The notes: generated from the sequence alone by a model not told the origin. A stretch of DNA of 64,000 nt from an uncultured SAR86 cluster bacterium (GCA_902635045.1 CACPMT010000003.1:122548-186547), one strand, 5' to 3'; positions 45,644-55,847 are shown, counted from the stretch's first letter. A program made the numbers and translations.

Positions 45644-46225
45644 GTGGCTAAGAATGAATCCTACTATTCAGGCGAAAAATACAATTCATTAGCAAAAAAA
45701 CACGGGTATCGCTCCAGAGCAGCCTTTAAATTAATCCAAATTGACAAAGAAGAAAATATATTAAAAAAAAATTTAAATATTATTGATTTAGGTTGCGCCC
45801 CAGGCGGTTGGTCACAAGTAGTTAGTGAAAAACTAAAAGGTACAGGATCAATAGTTGGAATAGATATTCTCAAAATGCCTAAGCTAAAAGACGTCGAATA
45901 CATTCAATGCGATTTGAAAAACTTTGATGTGAATAAATTAAAAACAAGGATAGACGTTGTATTATCAGATATCGCCCCCAATATAAGTGGTATAACAATA
46001 GTTGATGATAGAAATATGATTGATTTATTAGAAATAGAGCTAAGCATAGTAGATAAAACGCTTGTAAATGGTGGCGATTATCTTGCAAAATGTTTTCAGG
46101 GTGATTCATTAGAACATTTAGTTTTAAATTTAAAAGAAAGATTTAAAAGTATCAAAAGAATTAAACCTTTAGCTTCAAGAAGTATTTCGAAAGAAATTTA
46201 TGTATTAGGCTTAAACAAAATATAA
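45644..46225 (+). CDS. rlmE: 23S rRNA 2'-O-methyltransferase RlmE (FtsJ/RrmJ)
   Basis: RlmE methylates U2552 in 23S rRNA late in 50S assembly. The 193-residue product has YRSRAAFKL with the catalytic Lys29, the SAM-binding DLGCAPGGWSQVV (48-60), LSDIAPNISGI with the catalytic Asp, LAKCFQGD with the second Lys and SKEIYVLG with the Glu: the complete K-D-K-E tetrad. It starts at GTG 45644, two bases after greA, and precedes ftsH by 15 bases. Confidence 0.95.
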   Translation: MAKNESYYSGEKYNSLAKKHGYRSRAAFKLIQIDKEENILKKNLNIIDLGCAPGGWSQVVSEKLKGTGSIVGIDILKMPKLKDVEYIQCDLKNFDVNKLKTRIDVVLSDIAPNISGITIVDDRNMIDLLEIELSIVDKTLVNGGDYLAKCFQGDSLEHLVLNLKERFKSIKRIKPLASRSISKEIYVLGLNKI

Positions 46226-46240
46226 AATAAGAGGATTAAT

Positions 46241-48151
46241 ATGTCACAGTTTATGAAAAATGCACTTTTATGGATGGCGATTGTTGGAATGACTTTCTTT
46301 GCCATTCAAAGTGTTTATCAAGGGCCGCCAAAAGAAAACATGACATATTCTGAATTTATATCTTTGGTTAACAAGGATCAAATTAGTTCAGTATCTTTCA
46401 AAGGAGATGGGTTTACTATTGATGGCACGATGAATGACGGAAGCACGTTCACAACGACACGTCCTATTTATGTTCAAGACAATCAACTGATGGATGATTT
46501 ATTTGCCCATCAAGTAGAAGTATTAGGAGAGCAACCCCAATCAGATAGTATTTGGTCTCAACTTTTGGTAGCCAGCTTTCCTATTTTAATAATACTAGCG
46601 ATTTTCTTCTTTTTTATGAGGCAAATGCAAGGCGGTGCTGGCGGCAGAGGCGGACCAATGAGCTTCGGTAAAAGTAAAGCGAAAATGTTGGAAGGTGGAA
46701 AAGTAAAGACTACTTTTAAAGATGTTGCTGGTGTTGAAGAAGCAAAAGAAGAAGTTCAAGAACTTGTTGATTTTTTAAGAGATCCAACCAAATTTCAGAA
46801 ACTTGGAGGAAAAATTCCAAGAGGCATTCTTATGGTTGGTTCACCAGGTACAGGTAAGACGCTTTTGGCAAGAGCTATTGCTGGTGAAGCCAAAGTTCCT
46901 TTCTTCACTATCTCAGGTTCAGATTTTGTTGAAATGTTTGTTGGAGTTGGAGCCTCTAGAGTGAGAGATATGTTTGAACAAGCTAAAAGGCAATCTCCTT
47001 GTATTGTTTTTATAGATGAAATTGATGCTGTCGGAAGGCATAGAGGAGCAGGTTTAGGTGGAGGACATGACGAAAGAGAACAAACATTAAATCAGCTCTT
47101 AGTCGAAATGGATGGTTTTGAAGCCAACGAAGGAGTGATAATAATTGCTGCTACGAATAGACCAGATGTATTGGATCCTGCACTTTTAAGACCTGGAAGA
47201 TTTGACAGACAAGTCGTAGTTCCTTTACCTGACATTAAAGGAAGAGAACAAATTCTTAAAGTTCATATTAAAAAAGTCCCAGTTGATAAGGATGTTGAAG
47301 TTTCTTTTATTGCAAGAGGAACTCCTGGTTTTTCAGGAGCTGATTTGGCTAATTTAATTAACGAAGCAGCTTTATTTGCAGCAAGATCAGGTAAAAAGAA
47401 AGTATCAATGATCGAATTAGAGCTGGCAAAAGATAAAGTAATGATGGGCGCAGAAAGGAAATCCATGGTGATGAGCGAGGATGAAAAAACTCAGACTGCA
47501 TATCACGAAGCCGGCCATACAATTGTTGGTAAATGCTTGAAAGAACATGATCCAGTTTATAAAGTTTCTATCATTCCCAGAGGAAGAGCCTTGGGAGTCA
47601 CAGTTTTTCTTCCTGAGGAAGATAAATACAGCTTAAGCAAACAGGCAATTTTAGACAGGATTTGTGGTTTATTTGGTGGTCGTATTGCTGAAGAGCTCAT
47701 TTATGGAGCAGATGGAGTAACAACAGGAGCTTCTAATGACATTGAAAGAGCTTCGGAATTAGCAAGAAATATGATAACTAAGTGGGGGTACTCGTCAAAA
47801 TTAGGCCCAATGAAATATTCTGAAGAAAGTGGTGACGAGCCTTTCCTAGGAAGATCTGCGGCTAGCTCCAGTACAGCATATTCTGATCAGACTTCTGAAC
47901 TTATCGATTCTGAAGCAAGGAAAATAATTGATGATTGTTATTCTGCTGCAACTAAAATTCTTAAAGATAATATCGACAAGCTTCATACTATGGCTAAAGC
48001 TTTAGTTGAATTTGAAACTCTTGATAGCGATCAAATTGAAGATATTATGGCTGGTGCTTCGCCTAGGTCAAATGACGATGACAATTCAGGTAGCAAGAAA
48101 AAGAAATCTACTAGCGAACCGTCAATTTCAGATCCTGCAAACCAAACTTAG
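46241..48151 (+). CDS. ftsH: ATP-dependent membrane zinc protease FtsH
   Basis: FtsH degrades membrane and short-lived cytoplasmic proteins, including sigma32 and LpxC in E. coli. The 636-residue protein has two membrane helices (about 6-24 and 103-125) around a periplasmic domain, the AAA+ domain with Walker A GSPGTGKT, Walker [13 protein letters not shown] and the pore motif [15 protein letters not shown], and the zinc-protease motif AYHEAGH. A clear GAGGATT ribosome site precedes the ATG. folP follows after 5 bases. Confidence 0.97.
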   Translation: MSQFMKNALLWMAIVGMTFFAIQSVYQGPPKENMTYSEFISLVNKDQISSVSFKGDGFTIDGTMNDGSTFTTTRPIYVQDNQLMDDLFAHQVEVLGEQPQSDSIWSQLLVASFPILIILAIFFFFMRQMQGGAGGRGGPMSFGKSKAKMLEGGKVKTTFKDVAGVEEAKEEVQELVDFLRDPTKFQKLGGKIPRGILMVGSPGTGKTLLARAIAGEAKVPFFTISGSDFVEMFVGVGASRVRDMFEQAKRQSPCIVFIDEIDAVGRHRGAGLGGGHDEREQTLNQLLVEMDGFEANEGVIIIAATNRPDVLDPALLRPGRFDRQVVVPLPDIKGREQILKVHIKKVPVDKDVEVSFIARGTPGFSGADLANLINEAALFAARSGKKKVSMIELELAKDKVMMGAERKSMVMSEDEKTQTAYHEAGHTIVGKCLKEHDPVYKVSIIPRGRALGVTVFLPEEDKYSLSKQAILDRICGLFGGRIAEELIYGADGVTTGASNDIERASELARNMITKWGYSSKLGPMKYSEESGDEPFLGRSAASSSTAYSDQTSELIDSEARKIIDDCYSAATKILKDNIDKLHTMAKALVEFETLDSDQIEDIMAGASPRSNDDDNSGSKKKKSTSEPSISDPANQT

Positions 48152-48156
48152 ATTAG

Positions 48157-48954
48157 ATGCTCTTTTCTAAAAAAGAGCTTAATTTCGAAGTCCCAAAGGT
48201 AATGGGGATTATCAATTTAACCCCTGACTCCTTTTCAGACGGTGGAAAATTTATATGCCCTAAAACTTTTAAAACTGACAGAAGTAAAGTTTTAAAAGAG
48301 ATTGAAGAAATGGAAAATCAAGGAGCTGCATTCATTGATATTGGAGCTGAATCTACTCGGCCTAATGCATTTAAAATTTCAGCTGCAGAAGAACTAGACA
48401 GGCTCATGCCAATTCTAGATGACATAAAAAATATAAATGCTGTTGTTTCAATTGATTCTTCAAAAGGGGAAGTGATATCTGAGGCAATAAAAAATGGTGT
48501 TGATTTTATCAATGACATAAATTCATTGAAGGATAAAAAAGCCTTAAAGCTAGTCAAAGATCACAATCTTCCAGTTTGCATAATGCATAAAGAAAAAAAC
48601 CTTTCCAAAAATTCGATTTGTTTGGAGATCGGAAACTTTTTTAAGAAAAAAGTTTTAGAGCTTTCTAAAAATGGAATTTCTAAAGAGAAAATAATATTAG
48701 ATCCAGGATTTGGCTACGAGAAGACTCCTTATGAAAATTTAGAAATAATTAGTAAATTTAATTATACGAAATTTGAAAATCCTTGTTTAATTGGTATTTC
48801 TAGAAAAGGTTTTCTTAAAAAGCTATCAAATGACCCTAATTTAGATCAGACAAGTGTTACAACTGGTATAATTTCTTTATTAAATGGAGCTAAGATAATT
48901 AGAACTCACAATGTGCCACTTACTGCAACAACGATAGAGAAAGTTTTTGGCTAG
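48157..48954 (+). CDS. folP: Dihydropteroate synthase FolP
   Basis: FolP joins p-aminobenzoate to the pterin pyrophosphate in folate synthesis and is the sulfonamide target. The 265-residue TIM-barrel protein has VMGIINLTPDSFSDGGKF (15-32), IDIGAESTRPNA, VVSIDSSKGEV, INDINSLKD, CIMHKEKN, LDPGFGYEKTPYENL and IGISRKGFL. The 3' end lies 10 bases before the glmM ATG. Confidence 0.95.
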   Translation: MLFSKKELNFEVPKVMGIINLTPDSFSDGGKFICPKTFKTDRSKVLKEIEEMENQGAAFIDIGAESTRPNAFKISAAEELDRLMPILDDIKNINAVVSIDSSKGEVISEAIKNGVDFINDINSLKDKKALKLVKDHNLPVCIMHKEKNLSKNSICLEIGNFFKKKVLELSKNGISKEKIILDPGFGYEKTPYENLEIISKFNYTKFENPCLIGISRKGFLKKLSNDPNLDQTSVTTGIISLLNGAKIIRTHNVPLTATTIEKVFG

Positions 48955-48964
48955 ATTACTTAAA

Positions 48965-50308
48965 ATGCGTAAGAGAAAGCACTTTGGTACAGATGGTATA
49001 AGAGGATCTATCTCTAAAGAAACCAATCCTGAATTTATCCTCAAATTAGGCTGGGCTGCTGGAAAGGTTTTTAAAGAGCAAGGAATCAAAGCACTTATTA
49101 TTGGTAAAGATACAAGAATATCTGGATACATGTTAGAAACAGCTCTTCAGTCAGGGATTATAGCTGCTGGAGTGGATGTCAGATTAGTTGGTCCTATGCC
49201 AACGCCTGCTATTTCTTATTTAGCTAGTTCTTTTAAAAACCAAGCTGGTGTTGTCATAAGCGCTTCTCATAATTCTTATGAAGACAATGGGATAAAATTT
49301 TTTGGTGATGATGGAAAAAAAATCTCTAATGACTTAGAAGAAAAAATAGAAAACAAATTATCTGAAGAAATAGAAGTTTCTGAAGCGAAGAACTTAGGCA
49401 AGGCAGCAAGATTAACAGATGCCAGTGGAAGGTATATTGAATTTTGTAAAAGTTGTTTAAAAAGAAATATCAATTTTAATAAACTCAAAATTATTTTAGA
49501 TGTGGCAAATGGTGCCACTTACGATATTGCTCCCAAAGTTTTCAAAGAATTAGGAGCTGAGATAGTTGTTTTATCTGACTCACCGGATGGAATTAATATT
49601 AATAAAGATTGTGGCTCAACGAATATAAAATTTCTTCAAAAAGAAGTTCTTAAAAATAAAGCAGATTTTGGAATAGCTTTTGATGGCGATGGCGATCGAC
49701 TAATTATTGTTGATAAAAATGCTAAGGAATTAAACGGAGACGATATCTTATTCGTGTTAGCTAGAGATAAGTTCGAAAATCAAATTACTCTTGACTCAAA
49801 AGGAGTTGTGGGAACAATCATGACAAATAAAGGACTGGAAAATTCTCTTACAGAAATGGGAGTGGACTTAGTTAGGTCAGATGTTGGGGATAGATATGTT
49901 TTACAGAAACTAGAAGAGCTTAATTGGGACTTAGGAGGCGAGCAATCAGGACATATTATATCTTTGGATTCTTCAAATAGCGGTGATGCAATTATTGCGG
50001 CGATCAAATTTCTTGAAGCTTACATTTGTTCTAATTTACCTTTGGATCAATTATTGAAACCTTTTGTAAAATATCCTCAAATTCTAACCAACATAAAAAC
50101 TGATAATTCTGAAAAAGTTCTTAAGAATAAAAATTTCAAAAACTTGTTGAAAGAAATCTCTTTAAATTTAAAAAAATACGATGGAAGAGTAAATGTAAGG
50201 GCCTCTGGAACGGAACCATTAATAAGAATAATGGTAGAGAGTAAAAATGAAAAAGAGACTAAAGCAGCTTCAACAATTTTATCTAATTTTGTAAAAGAAC
50301 TAACTTAA
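48965..50308 (+). CDS. glmM: Phosphoglucosamine mutase GlmM
   Basis: GlmM converts glucosamine-6-phosphate to glucosamine-1-phosphate for peptidoglycan and LPS precursors. From ATG 48965 the 447-residue product reads MRKRKHFGTDGIRGS, as in E. coli MSNRKYFGTDGIRG. It has the phosphoserine loop VVISASHNSYEDNG (Ser101), metal-binding FDGDGDRLIIVD, GGEQSGHI and RASGTEPLIRIM. An in-frame TTG 18 bases upstream overlaps folP and adds residues not found in the family, so I reject it. Confidence 0.96.
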   Translation: MRKRKHFGTDGIRGSISKETNPEFILKLGWAAGKVFKEQGIKALIIGKDTRISGYMLETALQSGIIAAGVDVRLVGPMPTPAISYLASSFKNQAGVVISASHNSYEDNGIKFFGDDGKKISNDLEEKIENKLSEEIEVSEAKNLGKAARLTDASGRYIEFCKSCLKRNINFNKLKIILDVANGATYDIAPKVFKELGAEIVVLSDSPDGININKDCGSTNIKFLQKEVLKNKADFGIAFDGDGDRLIIVDKNAKELNGDDILFVLARDKFENQITLDSKGVVGTIMTNKGLENSLTEMGVDLVRSDVGDRYVLQKLEELNWDLGGEQSGHIISLDSSNSGDAIIAAIKFLEAYICSNLPLDQLLKPFVKYPQILTNIKTDNSEKVLKNKNFKNLLKEISLNLKKYDGRVNVRASGTEPLIRIMVESKNEKETKAASTILSNFVKELT

Positions 50309-50309
50309 G

Positions 50310-51035
50310 ATGAAATACTTAATAGCAAATTGGAAGATGAATTCCATTGATATAGAGGAATGGTTTAAGGGATTTAATAAATTTTTTAGAGAAATAAAAA
50401 ATGATGTAGAAGTTATTGTTTGCCCCAGTTATGTTGATATTGTTAAATGTTCTCAACAAGCTCCAAATTTAATTATGGCAGCTCAGGATGTGTCTATTCA
50501 TGACGATGGACCTTTTACAGGTCAAATTTCTGCTCTTCAACTTTCTAGGACCTCGGAACAATTAAAATATTGCCTACTAGGCCATTCTGAAGTTAGATCT
50601 AAAGGAGACACTAATTCTTTAATAAGAATTAAATCTAAAAAATTAGAGGCTTTTAAAATAAATTCAATACTTTGCGTTGGAGAAGATGAAAATGTCTTAA
50701 ATAAAGGGGAAAGAGAAAAATTCCTTCTTGATCAATTAGATTCTTATTTCCAAGAAGGGCTTTGTCCAAAATTTATTGCTTATGAACCTATTTGGGCAAT
50801 TGGAACAGGCATACCTGCAGATAAAAAGAATATCGATGAAGCTTTAAAAATAATTTCAAATTTTTTAAAAGAGAAAAAACAAGAAAAAATTCCTCTTTTA
50901 TATGGGGGTAGCGTATCTAGCAAAAATGTAGATGAAATTATGTCCTCTGAGCTTCTATCAGGATGCTTAGTAGGAAATGCTTCGCTTGATGGTGAAGAAT
51001 TTGCTAGAATCGCAAAAAATTTTAGAAGATGTTAA
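50310..51035 (+). CDS. tpiA: Triosephosphate isomerase
   Basis: TpiA interconverts dihydroxyacetone phosphate and glyceraldehyde 3-phosphate. The 241-residue barrel has NWKMN with Lys9, GHSEVR with His92, AYEPIWAIGTG with catalytic Glu159, and LYGGSV near the end. GHSEVR differs from the commoner GHSERR at one position. It starts one base after the glmM stop, and its end overlaps secG by 7 bases. Confidence 0.96.
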   Translation: MKYLIANWKMNSIDIEEWFKGFNKFFREIKNDVEVIVCPSYVDIVKCSQQAPNLIMAAQDVSIHDDGPFTGQISALQLSRTSEQLKYCLLGHSEVRSKGDTNSLIRIKSKKLEAFKINSILCVGEDENVLNKGEREKFLLDQLDSYFQEGLCPKFIAYEPIWAIGTGIPADKKNIDEALKIISNFLKEKKQEKIPLLYGGSVSSKNVDEIMSSELLSGCLVGNASLDGEEFARIAKNFRRC

Positions 51036-51343
51036 GCCTTTTAGTTGGATTACAAATATTCATTGCCATTGCTTTGATTTTAATTATTCTCCTTCAAAAT
51101 GGAAAAGGTGCCGATATTGGATCGGCCTTTGGAGGTGGAGGAAATAATGCTTTATTAGGACCTACGGAATCTGCAAATGTTTTAACAAAATTGACTTGGG
51201 CATTGGTCTTTTTATTTTTTGTAAATACAGTTGCAATTTCGGTTTATCAGAAATATTCTTTTGAGTCCGAAATTGAAGTATTTTTGGAAGAATCAGAGGA
51301 AATTCAATCAATATCTTCAGAAATTGAAGATTTACCAGATTAA
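51029..51343 (+). CDS. secG: Protein translocase subunit SecG
   Basis: SecG is the small non-essential subunit of the SecYEG channel. The 104-residue product has two membrane helices (about 3-22 and 54-74) joined by the characteristic loop LLQNGKGADIGSAFGGGGNN, followed by a Glu/Ser-rich tail. It overlaps tpiA and ends 9 bases before tRNA-Leu, the tpiA-secG-leuU order known from E. coli relatives, so the tRNA is probably co-transcribed. Confidence 0.93.
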   Translation: MLSLLVGLQIFIAIALILIILLQNGKGADIGSAFGGGGNNALLGPTESANVLTKLTWALVFLFFVNTVAISVYQKYSFESEIEVFLEESEEIQSISSEIEDLPD

Positions 51344-51352
51344 TTATGAAGT

Positions 51353-51439
51353 GCCGAAGTGGTGGAATTGGTAGACACGCTACCTTGAGGGGGTAGTGGG
51401 CTTATGCCCGTGGAGGTTCAAATCCTCTCTTCGGTACCA
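51353..51439 (+). tRNA. leuU: tRNA-Leu (anticodon GAG)
   Basis: An 87-base class II tRNA with encoded CCA. Acceptor GCCGAAG pairs with CTTCGGT, with a G-U at 1-72. Anticodon stem CTACC/GGTAG encloses loop TTGAGGG, giving GAG. The long variable arm has GGGC/GCCC, and the T stem GAGG/CCTC encloses TTCAAAT. The position after secG matches E. coli leuU. Confidence 0.97.
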
Positions 51440-51443
51440 ATAC

Positions 51444-51472
51444 TTGACCTTATTTCTCCTAAATTTTATACT
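51444..51472 (+). promoter_or_regulatory. Strong promoter of the initiator-tRNA/rimP-nusA-infB operon
   Basis: TTGACC (51444-51449) and TATACT (51467-51472) are spaced by exactly 17 bases. Downstream lies the unusually GC-rich discriminator CCCGCC (51473-51478), the type associated with stringent control of stable RNA promoters. Transcription would start about 51479-51480, a few bases before the tRNA. Confidence 0.75.
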
Positions 51473-51485
51473 CCCGCCACTTAAT

Positions 51486-51562
<77 letters not shown>

Positions 51563-51566
51563 AATT

Positions 51567-51585
51567 TAGGCCCTTTATGGGCCTA
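51567..51585 (+). terminator. Hairpin between tRNA-fMet and rimP
   Basis: TAGGCCC (51567-51573) pairs with GGGCCTA (51579-51585) around TTTAT, followed by the weak U tract TTTATTAT. It may terminate part of the transcripts after the tRNA, or act as a processing/stability hairpin, since rimP follows only 16 bases later and needs read-through. Confidence 0.5.
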
Positions 51586-51601
51586 TTTATTATGATTTAG
51601 T

Positions 51602-52057
51602 ATGAAAATTGAAGAGGAAATAGAAGATATTATTAGCAAGGATATTCGCAATCTTGGGTATATTCTATGGGGCATAGAATTATCAGGTAAAAATAATTCA
51701 AAACTTATAAGAGTTTATATTGATAATGAGGACGCACCAATAAATTTAAGAGACTGCGAAATAGTAAGTGCTCAAATTAAAGAAGTATTGGAAAATACCG
51801 AACATATCAACTTCAACTTTGTCTTGGAAGTTTCTTCACCTGGAATAGAAAGAACCTTTTTTAATATTGAACAGCTAAAGAACTTTGTAGAGCAAACAAT
51901 ACTTGTAAAATTTGAAGAAGATTCCCGAAAAGATTCTGTTTTAGGTAAACTTCTTTCTGTTTCTGACAACTATATTGAAGTAATGAACAATAAAAAAGAA
52001 TCTATTAAAATAGACGTAAATAGTTACATTACATCGAAACTTATTTACAAAGGATAA
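51602..52057 (+). CDS. rimP: Ribosome maturation factor RimP
   Basis: RimP assists 30S subunit assembly. The 151-residue product starts IEEEIEDIISKDIRNLGYILWG, has KLIRVYIDNEDAPINLRDCE, the family motif FVLEVSSPGIERTFF in the middle, and an Sm-like C-terminal domain. It is the first protein gene after the initiator tRNA and precedes nusA by 2 bases, the conserved arrangement. Confidence 0.94.
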   Translation: MKIEEEIEDIISKDIRNLGYILWGIELSGKNNSKLIRVYIDNEDAPINLRDCEIVSAQIKEVLENTEHINFNFVLEVSSPGIERTFFNIEQLKNFVEQTILVKFEEDSRKDSVLGKLLSVSDNYIEVMNNKKESIKIDVNSYITSKLIYKG

Positions 52058-52059
52058 AA

Positions 52060-53532
52060 ATGAATGAAGAAATTTTAACAATAGCTGAGTCTGTATCTAA
52101 CGAGAAAGATTTACCAAAAGAAACAATTTTTGAAGCAATAGAATTAGCATTAGCGAGCGCAGCAAAGAAAAAATTTACCGAAGAAGTTTCTATAAAAGTT
52201 GATATTGATCCTGATACTGGAGAGTATTCCTCTTATAGGACTTGGGAAGTTGTAGATTTTGATAATTATGAAGAGCCAAATTTTCATATATTGGTTGATA
52301 GTGATAATGCAGAGGAAAAAGGTCTCAAAGTTGGAGATATTCACAGAGAACCTATAGAAAATCCAGAATTTGGAAGAATTGCGGCACAGGCTGCTAAACA
52401 AGTTATAGTTCAAAAGGTTAGAGATGCTGAAAGATTAGAAATAATTAAAAAATTTAGGCCTTATTTAGGAACATTAATAAATGGAACTGTAAAAAAGGTA
52501 ACTAGAGAATTAATAATTGTGGATTTAGGAGAAAATGCTGAAGCCTCTTTGCCAAGAAGAGATTTAGTCCAGGGAGAAATTTACAGAGTAGGAGATAGAA
52601 TTAAAGGAATTCTTGAGGAAAGCGTAAGAGAAAATAGAGGCGCTCAACTAGTTTTATCCAGAAGTAGCAAAGATATGGTAACCGAATTATTCAAACTAGA
52701 GGTTCCTGAAATTGCTGAAGAAGTAATTCAAATTAGGTCAGTGGCTAGAGACTCAGGAGCCAGAACAAAAATCGCAGTTAAAACTAACGATGTCCGAATA
52801 GATCCTGTAGGAGCATGTGTTGGGATGAGAGGATCGAGAGTTCAAGCTGTATCTAATGAATTAGGAAGTGAAAGAATTGACATAGTAGTTTGGGATGACG
52901 ATCCAGCGAAGCTTCTAATAAATACTCTTTCTCCTGCGGAAGTCACATCTATAGTAATGGATGATGATTCAGGAATAATGGAAGTGGAAGTCAAAGATGA
53001 AAATTTGGCTTTGGCAATCGGAAAAAATGGACAAAATATAAGATTAGCATCTGAATTGGTCGGCTGGGAAATACAAATAAGTGGAGAAAACGATAATCTT
53101 GATGCAAAAGAATCTCCAGAAAATGCTCTCATAAAATACATGGGAGTAGATCAAGAGCTTGCAAATAAATTAATAGAAAATGGCCTTGACTCAGTTCAAA
53201 AAATTTCTAAAGCAGAAGTAAATGATTTTGAAAAAATTGAAGAACTAGATGCAGAAATTATTGATACTTTAATAGAAAGAGCCGAAGAAGCTTTGCTTGA
53301 AATTGCTATTGCTGAAATGGATGAAGAATCAGTTGAAACAGAAATAGATAATACCCTAGAAAGCCTTGAATCTCTTAAGCCGGAGCATATTGAACTTTTG
53401 AAAAATGCTGGTATCAAAGATAAAGAAAATTTAGCCGATTTATCAACTGATGAGCTATCTCCAATTCTAGATTTAACTGATGAAGAAGCAGGAAAAATAA
53501 TAATGGATGCCCGATCGGATTGGTTTAATTAA
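52060..53532 (+). CDS. nusA: Transcription termination/antitermination factor NusA
   Basis: NusA binds RNA polymerase and modulates pausing, termination and antitermination. The 490-residue protein has the N-terminal polymerase-binding domain (about 1-125), S1 domain (LGTLINGTVKKVTRELIIVD), KH1 with DPVGACVGMRGSRVQAVSNE, KH2 with ALAIGKNGQNIRLASELVGW, and two C-terminal acidic repeats (AR1 and AR2), so it is the long gammaproteobacterial type. infB starts 9 bases later at GTG. Confidence 0.96.
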   Translation: MNEEILTIAESVSNEKDLPKETIFEAIELALASAAKKKFTEEVSIKVDIDPDTGEYSSYRTWEVVDFDNYEEPNFHILVDSDNAEEKGLKVGDIHREPIENPEFGRIAAQAAKQVIVQKVRDAERLEIIKKFRPYLGTLINGTVKKVTRELIIVDLGENAEASLPRRDLVQGEIYRVGDRIKGILEESVRENRGAQLVLSRSSKDMVTELFKLEVPEIAEEVIQIRSVARDSGARTKIAVKTNDVRIDPVGACVGMRGSRVQAVSNELGSERIDIVVWDDDPAKLLINTLSPAEVTSIVMDDDSGIMEVEVKDENLALAIGKNGQNIRLASELVGWEIQISGENDNLDAKESPENALIKYMGVDQELANKLIENGLDSVQKISKAEVNDFEKIEELDAEIIDTLIERAEEALLEIAIAEMDEESVETEIDNTLESLESLKPEHIELLKNAGIKDKENLADLSTDELSPILDLTDEEAGKIIMDARSDWFN

Positions 53533-53541
53533 TTTAAAAAA

Positions 53542-55845
53542 GTGAACGTAAAACAGTTATCAAAAGCTATTGGCTTCGAGCCTGAAAATCTACTTAAGCA
53601 AATGTCAGCCGCTGGCTTGTCACATAAATCAGTTACTGATGAGGTTAGTAATGAAGATAAAAAAACTCTTTTAACTTTTTTAAAATCTACAAAGAAGACA
53701 TCAAAAAAAACTATTTCTTTAAAAAAGGATACATCACCTGCAAAAAAGGGCATATCAATTACTAGGTTAAATCAAAATTTATCTGAAACGAAATCATCTG
53801 CGAAAGAAGATTTTAAAGGAGAAATTGATTTTGATGCTGCTGAAGCAAAAAGAAAGGACGCAGAAAAAAAAGTAGAGCTGGCCAAAGAAGAAAAACAAAA
53901 TCAAACCGTAAAAAGGATTAAGAAATCACCCCCAACAGAATTAAAAGTTCAAAAAAAGCCTTTAGTTAATGCTAAAACACAATTCAAAGAAAAAGAAAAC
54001 TCAAAAAAAGACAAAAGAGAGCTTGAGGGAGAAAAGTACTTAGAGACAAAGCTTTCTAATGTTCAAGAGTTTGAAAAGCCTACTGAGTTCATTCAGAAAG
54101 AAATTAAAATACCTGAAACAGTATCTGTCACAGATTTAGCAAAAAAATTATCTATCAAATCTGGGGAGCTAATTAAAACTTTAATGAATAATGGAGTGAT
54201 GGTTACATTAAATCAATTCATTGATCAAGAAACAGCTTTAGTTGTAACAGAGGAGTTGGGTCATATAGGCATTCCTTTTACAGAAAATGAGGAAGAAGAG
54301 AATCTAATTGAAAATATCTCTTATGAAGGCGAAGAAGAACCCAGAAATCCAATTGTTTCAGTTTTGGGACATGTTGACCATGGAAAAACATCTATTCTTG
54401 ATTTTATAAGAAAATCTTCAGTTGCTGAATCGGAGGAAGGAGGAATTACTCAAGGAATTGGCGCTTATCAAGTTACCTACAATGATTCATTAATAACTTT
54501 CATTGACACGCCCGGACATGCAGCTTTTTCACAGATGAGGGCAAGAGGAGCAAATTCAACAGATATAGTTATTTTAGTTGTTGCTGCTGATGATAGCGTC
54601 AAGCCACAAACTGAAGAAGCTTATAATCATGCAAAAGATGCTGGCGTTCAAATAATTGTTGCAATAAACAAAATAGATACTCCAGATGCTGATGTAGAGA
54701 AGGTAAAAGGCGACCTTTCGGCAATTGGCTTAGTTCCTGAAGATTGGGGAGGCGATACTCAAATGATCCCCGTTTCAGCTAAAAATGGAGACGGTATGAA
54801 TGATTTATTAGAAAGCGTTCAATTAGTCTCTGAACTGATGGAACTTAAAACAAATCATACTGGTCCAGCAGCAGGAATTGTTTTGGAATCTGGTGTAAGG
54901 AAAGGAGAAGGTTCTGTTGCAACTTTAATTGTTCAAAAAGGGACTCTGCATTCCGGAGATTATATTTTAGTTGGAGATCAATCTAGAAAAATTAGAGCAT
55001 TAAAAGACTTCAATGAAAAGGTAATCAAACAAGCTGCTCCATCATCGCCAGTTTTCATTTCAGGCTTAGAGTTTCCGCCATCGGCCGGAGACGAATTTAT
55101 TGTTGTTAAAGACGAAAAGGCAGCAAAAGCATTATCAGAAAATAGAGCAAATAAAATAAGAGATAAAAGATTAGCTCAAAAAAGTGTTGTGAATATGGAA
55201 AATATCTTTGCTAATGCAAGCGAGGGACTGAAACCATCTATAAATCTTATTTTAAAATCAGATACCAATGGTTCTTTGGAGGCTTTGTCTGGTGCAATCT
55301 TAAATATGGATATTGAAGAGGCAAAAATTAAAATTGTTTTAGATGCCGTTGGCCCAATAACTCCAAATGACGTTAACTTAGCTATTGCCTCCGATGCTTT
55401 TATTTTTGGCTTCAATGTTAGGGCTGAGACCGCTGCTGCAGATTTAGCTGAGCAAGAAGGAGTATCAATTCAATATTTTGGAATAATTTATGACTTAATT
55501 GATGCAGTTAAAACAGTAATTGAAGGATCATTGGATCCAGACATAAAAGAATCCATATTAGGAAAAGCAAAAGTTAAGGATATCTTTAAGTCTCCAAAAT
55601 TCGGATTTATTGCTGGATCTGTTGTAGAAGATGGAACCATTTATCCCAATAAAAATGTAAGAGTTATTAGAGATAATACGGTTATACATGAAGGAATGTT
55701 AGACTCATTAAGAAGATTTAAAGATGAAGCCAAAGAAGTAAAGAGTGGAACTGAATGTGGAATAGGAATAACAAATTACACTGATATAAAAGAGGGCGAT
55801 ATTATTGAAGTGTTTCAAAGAGAAGAAATACAAAGAAAACTATAG
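53542..55845 (+). CDS. infB: Translation initiation factor IF-2
   Basis: IF-2 is the GTPase that places initiator tRNA and joins subunits. The 767-residue protein has an N-terminal IF2N helix bundle (VKQLSKAIGFEPENLLKQM), a Lys/Glu-rich linker (about 50-190), a second IF2N module (VSVTDLAKKLSIKSGELIKT), and the G domain with SVLGHVDHGKTSILD, DTPGHAAFSQMRARG and NKIDTPDAD. Domains II, III and C2 follow. It starts at GTG 53542. The next genes are rbfA and truB. Confidence 0.96.
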   Translation: MNVKQLSKAIGFEPENLLKQMSAAGLSHKSVTDEVSNEDKKTLLTFLKSTKKTSKKTISLKKDTSPAKKGISITRLNQNLSETKSSAKEDFKGEIDFDAAEAKRKDAEKKVELAKEEKQNQTVKRIKKSPPTELKVQKKPLVNAKTQFKEKENSKKDKRELEGEKYLETKLSNVQEFEKPTEFIQKEIKIPETVSVTDLAKKLSIKSGELIKTLMNNGVMVTLNQFIDQETALVVTEELGHIGIPFTENEEEENLIENISYEGEEEPRNPIVSVLGHVDHGKTSILDFIRKSSVAESEEGGITQGIGAYQVTYNDSLITFIDTPGHAAFSQMRARGANSTDIVILVVAADDSVKPQTEEAYNHAKDAGVQIIVAINKIDTPDADVEKVKGDLSAIGLVPEDWGGDTQMIPVSAKNGDGMNDLLESVQLVSELMELKTNHTGPAAGIVLESGVRKGEGSVATLIVQKGTLHSGDYILVGDQSRKIRALKDFNEKVIKQAAPSSPVFISGLEFPPSAGDEFIVVKDEKAAKALSENRANKIRDKRLAQKSVVNMENIFANASEGLKPSINLILKSDTNGSLEALSGAILNMDIEEAKIKIVLDAVGPITPNDVNLAIASDAFIFGFNVRAETAAADLAEQEGVSIQYFGIIYDLIDAVKTVIEGSLDPDIKESILGKAKVKDIFKSPKFGFIAGSVVEDGTIYPNKNVRVIRDNTVIHEGMLDSLRRFKDEAKEVKSGTECGIGITNYTDIKEGDIIEVFQREEIQRKL

Positions 55846-55847
55846 AT

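Noticed and set aside
48947..48964. TTG start for glmM overlapping folP
   Set aside because: ATG 48965 gives the conserved MxxRKxFGTDGIRG start.
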